Shown here: positions 1 through 9,444 of the stretch, piece after piece
How positions within the stretch are numbered: the first letter of the stretch is position 1
Layout: each line of letters opens with the position of its first letter
Assembly (NCBI RefSeq): GCF_000013565.1
Contig: NC_007802.1
Coordinates: 2,728,001-2,792,000 of the forward strand
Reading direction: 5' to 3'
Source: Jannaschia sp. CCS1
Lineage (GTDB): Bacteria > Pseudomonadota > Alphaproteobacteria > Rhodobacterales > Rhodobacteraceae
Length of the DNA stretch: 64,000 nt
Notes under the pieces: generated by a model
Told to the model about the DNA's origin: nothing
What the model saw: only the letters and a program-made list of their open reading frames with translations
Database searches by the model: none
Translations under genes and position numbers: made by a program

Positions 1-148
1 CCCAGCGCTTGCTGTCGTCGGCGTTGCGGTAGAACACGTTGCCCTCGGCATCTTCGCCCACCTTGTTGCCTCTGCGGGCGGTGAAGATTTGCGTGCCAAT
101 CGTCTGGCCATTCCACCAGGTGAAGATGCGGTTGAGGTAGCTGGCCAT
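1..148 (-). CDS. NDUFA12/B17.2-like complex I accessory subunit (3' part missing)
   Basis: Only the N-terminal 49 residues lie in the window; the gene runs off the left edge. The reading begins MASYLNRIFTWWNGQTIGTQ and continues with FTARRGNKVGEDAEGNVFY, the typical opening of the NDUFA12 family. In alphaproteobacteria this small protein is an accessory subunit of respiratory NADH:ubiquinone oxidoreductase at the inner membrane, homologous to mitochondrial B17.2. The ATG at 148 is the natural start. The 236 bp to the divergent metY start hold no other gene that I can support. The identification rests on the N-terminal motif only. Confidence 0.85.
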   Translation of the reverse strand, partial: MASYLNRIFTWWNGQTIGTQIFTARRGNKVGEDAEGNVFYRNADDSKRW

Positions 149-324
149 GGGTTACAATCCAAGCGTGTTGTCAGGTGCGGGCGTTGTGCCCTGTCGCGGG
201 CGCGGCGTCCAGTGCGCAGACCGTCGCGCTTTTGGGGGCGCAGCCGTATGGACCCAGACGAAGGAGCGGGCCAGGCGTTTCATCACGGCACGTTTTTTAG
301 AACAGGCGGCCTTCGATTGCGGCG

Positions 325-360
325 GGTTGTTGCGGGTCGTGGGCCGCATGGCCTACAACC
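325..360 (+). other. Nested inverted repeat in the metY leader
   Basis: GGTTGT at 325-330 is complementary to ACAACC at 355-360, and inside it GGCC 342-345 pairs with GGCC 350-353 around a four-base loop. The structure ends 24 nt before the metY start, just ahead of the ribosome site GGAGAAA. It could be a leader regulatory hairpin. I did not recognise it as a known SAM riboswitch. Confidence 0.3.
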
Positions 361-384
361 GGGCAAATTATCCGGAGAAAGACC

Positions 385-1677
385 ATGACAGACGGCCCCA
401 GCTACGGCTTCGACACTCTACAGATCCACGCAGGCGCGCGGCCTGACCCTGCAACAGGCGCACGGCAGACGCCGATCTACCAGACCACGGCCTATGTGTT
501 CCGCGACGCCGATCACGCAGCGGCTTTGTTCAACCTGCAGGAAGTCGGCTACATCTATTCGCGCCTGACCAACCCGACAGTTGCCGTGTTGCAGGAACGG
601 ATCGCGACACTGGAAGGCGGCGCGGGCGCGGTGTGCTGTTCATCGGGCCACGCCGCACAGATCATGGCGTTGTTCCCGCTGATGGCGCCGGGGCGCAATG
701 TGGTTGTGTCCACGCGCCTTTATGGCGGCACGGTCACGCAGTTCAGCCAAACGATCAAGCGCTTCGGGTGGGAGGCGAAGTTCGTCGATATGGACGATCT
801 GGACGCGGTGAAGGCCGCCATCGACGACAACACACGCGCGATCTTTGGTGAGGCCATCGCCAACCCCGGCGGGTACATCATGGATGTGCGCGCCGTGGCC
901 GATATCGCCGATGAGGCGGGCATCCCGCTGATCATCGACAACACCACGGCCACGCCTTACCTGCACCGTCCGATTGAGCATGGGGCCACGCTTGTTGTGC
1001 ATTCCACGACCAAATACCTCACCGGCAATGGCACCGTCACCGGCGGCTGCGTCGTGGATTCGGGCAAATTCGACTGGAGCGCATCGGATAAGTTCCCCTC
1101 GCTCTCGCAGCCCGAGCCCGCCTATCACGGCCTGAAATTCGCCGAGACGTTCGGGCCGCTGGCCTACACGTTCCACGGCATCGCCATCGGGTTGCGCGAT
1201 CTGGGCATGACGATGAACCCGCAAGCGGCGCATTATACGCTGATGGGGATCGAGACGTTGTCGCTGCGGATGGAGCGGCATGTGGAGAATGCCCAAAAGA
1301 TCGCGAAATGGCTGGAGGATGACCCGCGCATCGACTTCGTGACCTATGCAGGGTTGGAAAGCAGTCCGTATTTCCACCGTGTGAAGGACGTCTGCCCCAA
1401 AGGCGCGGGCGCGCTGTTCACCTTTGCGGTGAAGGGCGGTTATGACGCCTGTATCAAGCTGGTCGATTCGCTGGAGATCTTCAGCCACGTGGCCAATTTG
1501 GGCGATACCCGCTCGCTGATCATCCATTCGGCCTCCACCACCCACCGCCAGCTGACGCCCGAGCAGCAGGAGGCGGCAGGCGCGGCCCCCAATGTGGTGC
1601 GGGTGTCCATCGGCACCGAAGATGTGAACGACCTTATCGCAGATCTGGACCGGGCCCTGTCCGCCGCAACGTCGTAA
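385..1677 (+). CDS. metY: O-acetylhomoserine sulfhydrylase (aminocarboxypropyltransferase)
   Basis: The 430-residue protein belongs to the Cys/Met-metabolism PLP enzymes (fold type I). It makes homocysteine, or methionine with methanethiol, from O-acetylhomoserine and sulfide in the cytoplasm. Visible marks are the early substrate/PLP segment YIYSRLTNPT (about 57-66), GSG-equivalent CSSGHAAQ (85-92), the PLP aspartate in IIDNTTATPYL (about 185), and the Schiff-base lysine in VHSTTKYLTGNG (K210). Length is normal for MetY, which is longer than MetZ/MetB. The start ATG has GGAGAAA upstream. It is a single-gene unit closed by a terminator. Related gamma-synthases cannot be fully excluded, but the 430-aa length and the motif set favour MetY. 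Confidence 0.92.
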   Translation: MTDGPSYGFDTLQIHAGARPDPATGARQTPIYQTTAYVFRDADHAAALFNLQEVGYIYSRLTNPTVAVLQERIATLEGGAGAVCCSSGHAAQIMALFPLMAPGRNVVVSTRLYGGTVTQFSQTIKRFGWEAKFVDMDDLDAVKAAIDDNTRAIFGEAIANPGGYIMDVRAVADIADEAGIPLIIDNTTATPYLHRPIEHGATLVVHSTTKYLTGNGTVTGGCVVDSGKFDWSASDKFPSLSQPEPAYHGLKFAETFGPLAYTFHGIAIGLRDLGMTMNPQAAHYTLMGIETLSLRMERHVENAQKIAKWLEDDPRIDFVTYAGLESSPYFHRVKDVCPKGAGALFTFAVKGGYDACIKLVDSLEIFSHVANLGDTRSLIIHSASTTHRQLTPEQQEAAGAAPNVVRVSIGTEDVNDLIADLDRALSAATS

Positions 1678-1736
1678 GGGGGAATGGGGTCCCGGAAGGT
1701 TGGGATTTCATTAACCAATTTTACTCTAGACTATGT

Positions 1737-1775
1737 GGGCGGCGCGGAGGTCATTCGCGCCGCCCCCTTTCTTTG
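1737..1775 (+). terminator. Rho-independent terminator after metY
   Basis: GGGCGGCGCG at 1737-1746 pairs perfectly with CGCGCCGCCC at 1756-1765 across a nine-base loop and is followed by CCTTTCTTT. It lies 60 bp past the metY stop, on the same strand. Confidence 0.8.
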
Positions 1776-1935
1776 GGACCCGCCCCCTTTTGCCAAGCCT
1801 GCAAACGGGTTAGTCTAAAACTCGCCGACGGGTCACCGGATGCGCAGCGAATGGTTTGACCCGCCGTGATTCCCCTGTAAGAGGGGGCGATTGTGGCAGT
1901 TGCGCCACGGCAGAGACGGAATATTGAGGTCTGAC

Positions 1936-4900
1936 TTGACTGTGAATATCGCACTCTTCCTGTCCTCCGACGGCATTGCGCTGGCCCATCGCCAGACCGC
2001 AGGCCACTGGGCGATGATTGGAGAGACGGCGCTGGACGTGCCGGACCTGAGCGCCGCATTGGCCGGCCTGCATGCCCTGGCAGTCGAGCGGGAAGGCAGC
2101 GGGTTCGAGGCGCTTGTCGTGCTGCCCGACGACCAGATCCTGTATACCTCGCTGACGGCTCCAACGGCGGATCCAAGCCTCACCGCCTACCGGATCGAGG
2201 ATGGGCTGGAAGGTCTGACACCCTATGCGGTGTCCGAGTTGGAATATGACTGGGAGGTGCTGGAAGAGGACCGCGTGAAAATCGCAGCGGTCGCGAAGGA
2301 AACGCTGGATGAAGCCCGCGGATTTGCCTCCCAATACGGCTTTACCTGCCGGGGGTTTGCGGCGATGCCCCCGATGGAACGCTTTCCCGGCGTGCCCACC
2401 TTCGGGTTTGACCCCGCAGAGGCGGCAGCGATGGGGTTCACGGCAGACGGCATCGCGTTCGGGATGGATACCTTTGGCATGCCGGAGCCGGAACCTGAGC
2501 CTGAGCCCGAGGAAGTCACGGACAGTGGGTTTGAGGGCGCAATTGAGGCATCGGACGGGTCAGATGCTTCCAGCGCGTCAGCCCCCGCCGCAGAGCCGGA
2601 CTTGAAGTCCGCTCCGGAGGACATGACTTCGGGTAATGATGACCAAGATCGCTTGGCTCCCGAAGCTGAGACCTCAGTTGAGCCGACGCTCGACGTCGAA
2701 ACCTTGGACGCCGGAGAGGTCGCTGTTGACGACGACGCGCCTGACGCCACCGCTGCGGATGCCGCAGCCGAGGACGAGACGGCTCCAGGAGCGGAGGATC
2801 AGAACGCTGCTCTGGCGGACGCTCTTAAAATCACGGCAAAATCTTCTGATCTGGAATCAGACGTCGAACCGGTTCAGACGATTGCTGATCCAAGCACGTC
2901 TGGCCCGATTGCAACCCTTGAGCCTGAGCCGGGGGAAGACATCTCGGACCGAGATCCAGCCGCATCCGAGCCTGACACGCCGCAGGACGTGATCGGAGAG
3001 GCGGGGCCGGATGACGACACCCTGCCCCCGGTCCCGTCGCTCGCCATTCTTGCGGCGCGTGAACGGGCACGCATGGGAAAATCCGCGCCCTCGCTGACGC
3101 CGAACACTGATCCGCAGGGAGCGCGGGCCAAGGGCGCGCCAGGCGATGGGCCTGTCACTGCTGAGCGCGGTCCGGCCGCGGCCCCTGATGGCGCAGACCG
3201 GTCCATCTCCGCCCCCAGCGGCGCTGCACCCGCACCACCGGCAGCTCGCGGCGCACTTGTCGGTCAGCGCAGCTCCCGCCTTGGTCTGGCTCAGCCGGAC
3301 GGGGCGGCGCTTGAGACCCCGACGCCGCCTGTCTCCGCCCCCTCGACACCCGCCGGTGACCCGGCCCCCATGCCACGCTTGGCGGAGCAGTTGCAGCGGG
3401 TGCGCAACGCCAGCAAGTCGCGCCCGGGACCGGTTGTCAGTGGCCCGCAAACACAGCCGCCCCGGCCGCGGGTAGAGATCACGCCGCAGCCGGAGCTCAA
3501 TCCAACGGGGGCCAGCGCGCCGCGCCGCCCCTCGCCCTTCGATGTGCCCGCCGGATCAGAGACCTCCGCCAAACCCAGCCGCCTTGCCGGTTTGATCGGG
3601 CGCAGGCCGGGGGGCTCACCGGAGCCAGACGGAAGCGACGACGCTGAGGCACCTGCATCGGGTGGCCTGTTGCGCCGCAAAACACCGCCCGTGGCCACTT
3701 CCGAGCCTGACGAGACGGTCGAGGGGGATGAGACATTCACCTCCGGCCTTCTGATCCGCAAGTCGGTGAAAAGCTCCGGTGGCTCGTTCAAGACCGGGCT
3801 GGTACTGACGGTCATCCTTTTGCTTTTGCTCGCATTGGTCGCGATCTGGTCGGCGGTCTTCCTGCCCAACAGCCCGGTGGCGCGTCTGTTCGGCTCGGGC
3901 GGCGACGATACCATCGCCTCCTCCGGCGGCTTGACTGCCCCGGATGTCGGGTCGGCGGCACCAGTGTTCGGCACAACCGATACGCCGCAGACCCTAGCCG
4001 AAGATGAGCAGCCGACGCTGATCGACGAGGCCGCAGCGGACGGCGTGGAACTGGCGGAGGAAGACCCCAGCATCGTCATTGAAACACCCGTCGCGGAAGA
4101 AATCGTCCCGGCGGAGGTCGCGGCGCTCCCGCAGGACAACGTGCTGCCGGATATCGACGCGGAGCTGGATCTGCCGCCGCTGCCGGTGATCGACCAGGGT
4201 CAGAACCCGTCGGTTGAAGAGGCCGAAGCGCTTTACGCTGAAGACGGGATCTGGGCGCGGTCGCCTGAGCGGCCAGACCTTCGACCCTTTGATCTGCTGG
4301 ATCGTGTCTACACCGCCTCCATCGACCCGGAGGTCAGCGCATTTGACGCCGTGGCCTTGCCCGAGCCGGGCGTGAACCCGACCGAGCAGCTGCGCCGGTT
4401 TCCGCCACCGCCCGCTTTCGGCACAGAATATGACCTGACAGATACCGGCTTGGTGGCCGCCACGCCGAACGGCGTTCTGACGCCCGAGGGCGCTTTTGTC
4501 GTCGCGGGCGTACCCCCGCGCGTGGCCGTTCAGCGCCCCCGGGAGATCGCCTCGACCGCGCCGGTGGCAGAGGTGGAAGACGCGGTCCTGAACACGTTTC
4601 GACCGACGGAGCGTCCCTCTGACCTGGCCGAAACCCGGGAACGCCAGATCCTGAATGGATTGACGCAAACGGAGTTGGGGGAACGTCGGCCTGCGGCGCG
4701 GCCTGCCTCTCCGCAAGAAGCCGCAGCACAGGCGTCGCTCTTTCCGGGCGGTGATGGCGGCGCGGATCCCGATGCCGTTGAGGCCGCGATAGAACAAGCT
4801 CTGGCGGGCACGGAGCTGGCCGTCGCAAGCTCTCTGCTGCCCCGCGCGCGGCCAGGCAACATCGCGCAAATCGTGGCCAGCGCGGACCGGACCCCGACGG

Positions 4901-5196
4901 AAGCCCCCACCGCCGTCGCGGCCAGCGCCGTTGCGGCTGGACCTACAATCCCATCCAACGCGGATGTCAGTCGTGCCGCGACGGAGCGCAATGCAATCCG
5001 GCTGCGCAACGTGAACCTGATCGGTGTCAGCGGCTCCGCCTCCGACCGGCGGGCGCTGGTGCGCCTTTCCTCGGGCCGGTTCGTGCGCGTGTCGGTGGGT
5101 GACCGGCTGGACGGCGGACGGGTCGCGGCGATTGGGGAGACCACGCTGCAATACGTGCGCCGCAACCGCACCGTGACGCTGGAAATTCCGGGCTGA
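1936..5196 (+). CDS. Large single-pass membrane protein with acidic/Pro-rich linkers and PilP/GspC-like C-terminus
   Basis: About 1086 residues. The N-terminal ~170 residues look globular (opening TVNIALFLSSDGIALAHRQ). A very long low-complexity region follows, rich in E, D, P and A, including a PEPEPEPEPEE run. One membrane segment (LVLTVILLLLLALVAIWSAV) sits near residues 621-643. Another Pro/Ala-rich stretch leads to a C-terminal ~60-residue module (NLIGVSGSASDRRALVRLSS, then RFVRVSVGDRLDGG) that resembles the periplasmic clamp-like domain of PilP/GspC proteins. I chose TTG 1936 because GAGGT at 1926-1930 lies five bases upstream; GTG 1942 is the alternative, and a longer TTG 1891 start has no ribosome site. 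Topology suggests a cytoplasmic N-terminus and periplasmic C-terminus. No pilus or type II secretion genes are nearby, so the function is unknown. Confidence 0.8.
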   Translation: MTVNIALFLSSDGIALAHRQTAGHWAMIGETALDVPDLSAALAGLHALAVEREGSGFEALVVLPDDQILYTSLTAPTADPSLTAYRIEDGLEGLTPYAVSELEYDWEVLEEDRVKIAAVAKETLDEARGFASQYGFTCRGFAAMPPMERFPGVPTFGFDPAEAAAMGFTADGIAFGMDTFGMPEPEPEPEPEEVTDSGFEGAIEASDGSDASSASAPAAEPDLKSAPEDMTSGNDDQDRLAPEAETSVEPTLDVETLDAGEVAVDDDAPDATAADAAAEDETAPGAEDQNAALADALKITAKSSDLESDVEPVQTIADPSTSGPIATLEPEPGEDISDRDPAASEPDTPQDVIGEAGPDDDTLPPVPSLAILAARERARMGKSAPSLTPNTDPQGARAKGAPGDGPVTAERGPAAAPDGADRSISAPSGAAPAPPAARGALVGQRSSRLGLAQPDGAALETPTPPVSAPSTPAGDPAPMPRLAEQLQRVRNASKSRPGPVVSGPQTQPPRPRVEITPQPELNPTGASAPRRPSPFDVPAGSETSAKPSRLAGLIGRRPGGSPEPDGSDDAEAPASGGLLRRKTPPVATSEPDETVEGDETFTSGLLIRKSVKSSGGSFKTGLVLTVILLLLLALVAIWSAVFLPNSPVARLFGSGGDDTIASSGGLTAPDVGSAAPVFGTTDTPQTLAEDEQPTLIDEAAADGVELAEEDPSIVIETPVAEEIVPAEVAALPQDNVLPDIDAELDLPPLPVIDQGQNPSVEEAEALYAEDGIWARSPERPDLRPFDLLDRVYTASIDPEVSAFDAVALPEPGVNPTEQLRRFPPPPAFGTEYDLTDTGLVAATPNGVLTPEGAFVVAGVPPRVAVQRPREIASTAPVAEVEDAVLNTFRPTERPSDLAETRERQILNGLTQTELGERRPAARPASPQEAAAQASLFPGGDGGADPDAVEAAIEQALAGTELAVASSLLPRARPGNIAQIVASADRTPTEAPTAVAASAVAAGPTIPSNADVSRAATERNAIRLRNVNLIGVSGSASDRRALVRLSSGRFVRVSVGDRLDGGRVAAIGETTLQYVRRNRTVTLEIPG

Positions 5197-5256
5197 CGCC
5201 CGTCAAATCGCTCGGTGGCCCTTCGGACGCTCCCTTCAATGGTCCTTCGGGCTCAG

Positions 5257-5273
5257 GCGCACCTGCGGTGCGC
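5257..5273. other. Short perfect hairpin in convergent gap
   Basis: GCGCACC (5257-5263) pairs with GGTGCGC (5267-5273) over a three-base loop, between two convergent genes. There is no T-run on either side, so a bidirectional terminator role is only possible. Confidence 0.3.
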
Positions 5274-5296
5274 GGTGGCGCTTTCGGCGCAATCCC

Positions 5297-6685
5297 TCAG
5301 AGCAACAGCAGCGCAGCAAGACCCAGGAACGAGAAGAACCCAACGATATCCGTCACGGTCGTCACAAAGGCACCAGACGCCAGCGCCGGGTCAATCCGAA
5401 GGCGATCCAGCACGACGGGCACCATGATCCCGGCCAGACCCGCAACCAGCAGGTTGATGACCATCGCCGCGCCAATCACCACGCCCAACATCGGCGTGCC
5501 GAACCAGACGACGCCCACGATCCCCATCACAACAGCAAAGATCGCGCCGTTGATCAGGCCGACGCCCGCCTCCCGCGTCACGACGCGCATGAGGTTTGAG
5601 GGCGTCAGGTCTTTTGTTGCAATCGCGCGCACTGCCACCGTCAGGGATTGCGTGCCCGCATTGCCCCCCATGGACGCAACGATAGGCATCAGCACGGCAA
5701 GCGCCACGATGGTGGCCAGGGCCACTTCGAACTGAGCAATCACCAGCGAGGCGATGATCGACGTCACCAGGTTCACAAACAACCACGGAAACCGCTGCTT
5801 GGTCGTCTCGATCACACCGTCTGAAAGGCTGGTCTTCTCCCCCACACCGGCGAGGCGCAGGATGTCTTCCTCTGCCTCCATATCCAGCACGATCATTGCG
5901 TCGTCGATGGTGATCACACCCACAAGCCGCCCGTCATCATCCACCACGGGGGCGGAGATCAGGTGATACTGGTTGAAGGCATACGCCACCTCTTCCTCGG
6001 GCTGGCTGGCGGGAATGGGGCGGAAGCTGTCTTCCGTGATGTCGCGGAGATGCACGCCGCGCACGGTTGCCAGAAGGCGGCCCAACATGACGTAACCCGT
6101 TGGTTTCATGCGCGGGTCGGTGAGGATGACGTGGTAGAATTCTTCTGGCAAGGCTCCGGCCTGGCCCCGGATATGGTCGATGGTCTCGCCCACTGTCCAA
6201 TGCTCGGGCACCGCGACAATCTCTCGCTGCATCAGGCGACCCGCGGTATCCTCTGGATAGCCCATCGCGGCTTCCACCGCCGCCCGGTCCGCAGGCTCAA
6301 GCGCGTCGAGAATGACTTCAGCCTGGCTTTCGTCGGCATCCTCCAGCAGATCCACGACGTCGTCAGAATCCAGCTCGCGCACGGCCACCGCGATCTGCGC
6401 GTCAGGCAGCAACGTCAGGACAGCTTCGCGCAGGCCCTCCTCCAGCTCGGACAGAACTTCGCCGTCAATGCCCGCAGACCAATGGGTCAGCCAGGCCTCC
6501 CGCTCGGCGCTGGTGACCTGCTCCAGAAGGTCGGCAATGTCGGCGGGATGAAGCGGTTCCATCAGGGTGTCGATGGCGGCCACATCATGGGCCTCGACCG
6601 CCTCGCGCAGGCGCGCACGCAAGGATTTGTCCAGCGCGTAGGTGTCGCGCGCGTCCTCGGTGATGTCCTCGATGTCCAAAGCCAT
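5297..6685 (-). CDS. mgtE: Magnesium transporter MgtE
   Basis: The 462-residue protein has the full MgtE layout: an N-terminal superhelical MgtE_N domain (about 20-130) with LHPADIADLL and LDSDDVVDLLEDAD repeats, a paired CBS domain (about 135-270), and five C-terminal membrane helices with the signature GGNAGTQSLTVAVRAIA. The family is a homodimeric inner-membrane Mg2+ channel gated by Mg2+ bound to the acidic N and CBS domains. The start ATG at 6685 (MALDIEDITEDA) has AGGGGAT upstream; a longer ATG at 6724 has no such support. No Mg2+ riboswitch was recognised in the 90 bp upstream. The gene is divergent from guaD. Confidence 0.95.
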   Translation of the reverse strand: MALDIEDITEDARDTYALDKSLRARLREAVEAHDVAAIDTLMEPLHPADIADLLEQVTSAEREAWLTHWSAGIDGEVLSELEEGLREAVLTLLPDAQIAVAVRELDSDDVVDLLEDADESQAEVILDALEPADRAAVEAAMGYPEDTAGRLMQREIVAVPEHWTVGETIDHIRGQAGALPEEFYHVILTDPRMKPTGYVMLGRLLATVRGVHLRDITEDSFRPIPASQPEEEVAYAFNQYHLISAPVVDDDGRLVGVITIDDAMIVLDMEAEEDILRLAGVGEKTSLSDGVIETTKQRFPWLFVNLVTSIIASLVIAQFEVALATIVALAVLMPIVASMGGNAGTQSLTVAVRAIATKDLTPSNLMRVVTREAGVGLINGAIFAVVMGIVGVVWFGTPMLGVVIGAAMVINLLVAGLAGIMVPVVLDRLRIDPALASGAFVTTVTDIVGFFSFLGLAALLLL

Positions 6686-6775
6686 GCGATATCCCCTGTT
6701 CTGCGCGTGCAAAGGGCCTAACATGAGGCGGCGGTAAGGGCTATCACCCGCGTTGTAAAAAACCCGGAGGTGTCG

Positions 6776-8065
6776 GTGACCGAGCGTTTGATTTTAGGAC
6801 AGCTTCTTGCGTTTGAAGGGGACCCGCGCGCGTTGGGTCCGGGTGCGGCGCGCCATGATACGTTCGGCGCTGTGCTGGTTCGCGACGGTCTGATCGCCCG
6901 TGTCGGGGATGCAGCGTCCTTGCGCGCGGACCATCCGGGCGTGCCAGTGACCGATCACGGGGATGATCTGATCCTGCCGGGCTTCATCGACGCCCACGTC
7001 CATTATCCCCAAACGGCGATGATCGCGTCCTGGGGCAAGCGGCTGATCGACTGGCTCAACACCTACACTTTCCCTGAGGAGGCACGGTTCCACGACCCGG
7101 ACTATGCCACTGATATCGCGGGACGGTATCTGGATTTAGTGACGTCGAACGGCACCACGACGGTGGCCAGCTATTGCACGATCCACCCAACTTCTGTGGA
7201 CGCATTTTTCGCGGCGGCTCAAGCCAAGCGCATGCGGGTTCTGGCGGGCAAGACCTGCATGGACCGCAATGCGCCGGACGATCTGCGCGACACGGCGCAA
7301 TCGGCCTATGATGACAGCCGCGCGCTTCTGCGCAAATGGCACGGGGTCGACCGCCTTGGCTATGTGATCACGCCCCGGTTTTCGCCGACCTCCACGCCCG
7401 AGCAGCTGTCGGCCCTTGGCGCGCTTTGGGCAGAGCATCCTGATTGCCTCATGCAGACGCACCTGAGCGAGCAGCTCGATGAGATCGCCTGGGTCCGGGA
7501 TCTGTACCCAAACGCGCGCGATTATCTTGATACTTATGAGGCCCACGGACTTCTGGGATCGCGCGGCGTATATGGCCACGCGATCCATCTGGAGCCGCGC
7601 GAAACAACCCGCCTGGCGGAGGTCGGCGCGGCGCTGGTCCACTGTCCGACGTCCAACACGTTCATCGGTTCGGGTCTGTTCGACATGGGGCTGGCGAACA
7701 CAATTTCGGTGGGTCTGGCGACAGATACCGGCGGCGGGTCCAGTTTTTCAATGTTGCGCACGATGGCCGCAGCTTACGAGGTGGCGCAACTGCGCGGACA
7801 TGCCGTGCACCCGTCCGAGTTGATCTGGCGTGCAACGGGCGGCTCCGCTCAAGCCCTTCATCTAGAAGACAAAATCGGGCGGCTGGCCCCCGGGTTCGAG
7901 GCAGATCTCTGCATTCTGAACCTGGCGTCTACCCCTGCGATTTCACAACGCCACGCCCGCGCGAGCGATATTTGGGAGGCCGTGTTCCCGACCATCATGA
8001 TGGGTGACGACCGGGCGGTGACCCAGACCTATGTGGCCGGGGTCCCGGTCAAAACGGGCCGGTAA
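6776..8065 (+). CDS. guaD: Guanine deaminase
   Basis: The 429-residue amidohydrolase should hydrolyse guanine to xanthine and ammonia in purine salvage. Metal ligands of the family are visible: HVH in FIDAHVHYPQ (about 74-76), H in CLMQTHLSEQ, H in VYGHAIHL and D in LATDTGGG. The segment WLNTYTFPEEARF is typical of guanine deaminases and separates it from other amidohydrolases. The GTG at 6776 is preferred: GGAGG at 6766-6770 is five bases upstream, whereas the GTG at 6770 overlaps that site. It converges on glmM with a gap of five bases. Confidence 0.93.
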   Translation: MTERLILGQLLAFEGDPRALGPGAARHDTFGAVLVRDGLIARVGDAASLRADHPGVPVTDHGDDLILPGFIDAHVHYPQTAMIASWGKRLIDWLNTYTFPEEARFHDPDYATDIAGRYLDLVTSNGTTTVASYCTIHPTSVDAFFAAAQAKRMRVLAGKTCMDRNAPDDLRDTAQSAYDDSRALLRKWHGVDRLGYVITPRFSPTSTPEQLSALGALWAEHPDCLMQTHLSEQLDEIAWVRDLYPNARDYLDTYEAHGLLGSRGVYGHAIHLEPRETTRLAEVGAALVHCPTSNTFIGSGLFDMGLANTISVGLATDTGGGSSFSMLRTMAAAYEVAQLRGHAVHPSELIWRATGGSAQALHLEDKIGRLAPGFEADLCILNLASTPAISQRHARASDIWEAVFPTIMMGDDRAVTQTYVAGVPVKTGR

Positions 8066-8070
8066 CGGGA

Positions 8071-9414
8071 TCAGACAGCGTCTTCGACGGCGCCGACAAT
8101 ATCGTCGACCACGGCCGTCATCAGCGCCTCATCCTCGGCTTCGGCCATGACGCGGATCAAAGGCTCGGTGCCCGATTTGCGGATCAACAGGCGGCCCGAG
8201 CCGGTCAAGCGCTCCTCCCCCGCTGCAATCGCGGCCTGGACGGCGGGCGCGTCCAGCGGCGCGGCGCCCACGTCGAAACGGACATTCTTGAGAACCTGTG
8301 GCACCGTCTCGAAATTGTGGGCCAAGGTGCTGGCAGATTGGCCCGTGCGGACCATCTCCGCCAGAAATTGCAGGCCTGCGATCAAGCCATCGCCGGTCGT
8401 TGCGTAATCCGTCATCACGATGTGACCCGATTGCTCGCCGCCCAGATTGAACCCGCCCGCGCGCATCGCTTCCACGACATATCGGTCGCCAACCGCCGTG
8501 CGGTGCAACACGATGGACTCGTCGGCCAGGAACCGCTCCAACCCCAGGTTGGACATTACGGTTGCGGCCAAGGTCCGGCCCTTCAGCCGCCCTTCATCGG
8601 CCCACCGCTTGGCAAAGAGCGCCATGATCTGATCACCGTCTGCGACCTGCCCCGTCTCATCAATCAAGACGACCCGGTCTGCATCGCCATCAAGACAGAT
8701 ACCGACATGCGCACCGACCTCGCGGATCTTGGCCGCAGCCGCCTCGGGCTTGGTGGAGCCGCAGCCCAGGTTGATGTTCAAGCCGTCGGGTTCGACGCCC
8801 ATGGCCACAACATCAGCGCCCAATTCCCAAAGCACTTCGGGCGCGGCCCGGTAGGCTGCCCCATTGGCGCAATCGACCACGACCTTCAGGCCATCGAGGC
8901 GCAATTCGGTCGGAAACGTGGACTTCACCCGCTCGATATACCGGAACAAGCCGTCGTAGACATGCTTGGCGCGCCCAATCTCTGCCGCGGGCGCAAGGGG
9001 GATATCGGAGGCCATCAGCGCCTCAATCTCCGCCTCGACCTCGTCACTCAGTTTGAACCCATCGGGACCAAACAACTTGATCCCGTTATCCTCTGCCGGG
9101 TTGTGGCTGGCCGATATCATGATCCCGAGATCGGCGCGCATCGAAGGCGTCAGCAGGCCCACTGCGGGGGTCGGAACCGGGCTGAGCAGCAAGACATTCA
9201 TTCCCGTGGACGTCAGGCCCGCCGTCAGCGCATTCTCGATCATGTAGCCCGACAGGCGCGTGTCCTTGCCGATCACCACCCGATGCGCGATCGAGCTGTC
9301 GCGACGGAAGTAGCGGCCGGCTGCAGCCCCCATACGCAGTGCAATCTCTGCGGTCATCGGGTACGTATTTGCCCGTCCCCGCACACCATCCGTGCCGAAC
9401 AATTTGCGCGTCAT
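8071..9414 (-). CDS. glmM: Phosphoglucosamine mutase
   Basis: The 447-residue protein interconverts glucosamine-6-phosphate and glucosamine-1-phosphate, feeding UDP-GlcNAc for peptidoglycan and lipid A. It opens with [13 protein letters not shown], has the phosphoserine loop [16 protein letters not shown] with the active serine at 103, the Mg2+ loop DGDADRV, the sugar loop GGEQSGHI, and the C-terminal phosphate-binding [12 protein letters not shown]. Length is standard. It follows folP by 30 bp on the same strand, a common pairing in proteobacteria, so the two are probably co-transcribed. Confidence 0.97.
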   Translation of the reverse strand: MTRKLFGTDGVRGRANTYPMTAEIALRMGAAAGRYFRRDSSIAHRVVIGKDTRLSGYMIENALTAGLTSTGMNVLLLSPVPTPAVGLLTPSMRADLGIMISASHNPAEDNGIKLFGPDGFKLSDEVEAEIEALMASDIPLAPAAEIGRAKHVYDGLFRYIERVKSTFPTELRLDGLKVVVDCANGAAYRAAPEVLWELGADVVAMGVEPDGLNINLGCGSTKPEAAAAKIREVGAHVGICLDGDADRVVLIDETGQVADGDQIMALFAKRWADEGRLKGRTLAATVMSNLGLERFLADESIVLHRTAVGDRYVVEAMRAGGFNLGGEQSGHIVMTDYATTGDGLIAGLQFLAEMVRTGQSASTLAHNFETVPQVLKNVRFDVGAAPLDAPAVQAAIAAGEERLTGSGRLLIRKSGTEPLIRVMAEAEDEALMTAVVDDIVGAVEDAV

Positions 9415-9444
9415 GTTTGATCCATTCCGTCAGAAGTCTTTTTG

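Noticed and set aside
149-384. Possible SAM-II or SAM/SAH riboswitch ahead of metY
   Set aside because: The AATTAT-GGAG stretch near the ribosome site is faintly similar, but the conserved CACAACGGCUUCC-type segment and pseudoknot partners are absent.
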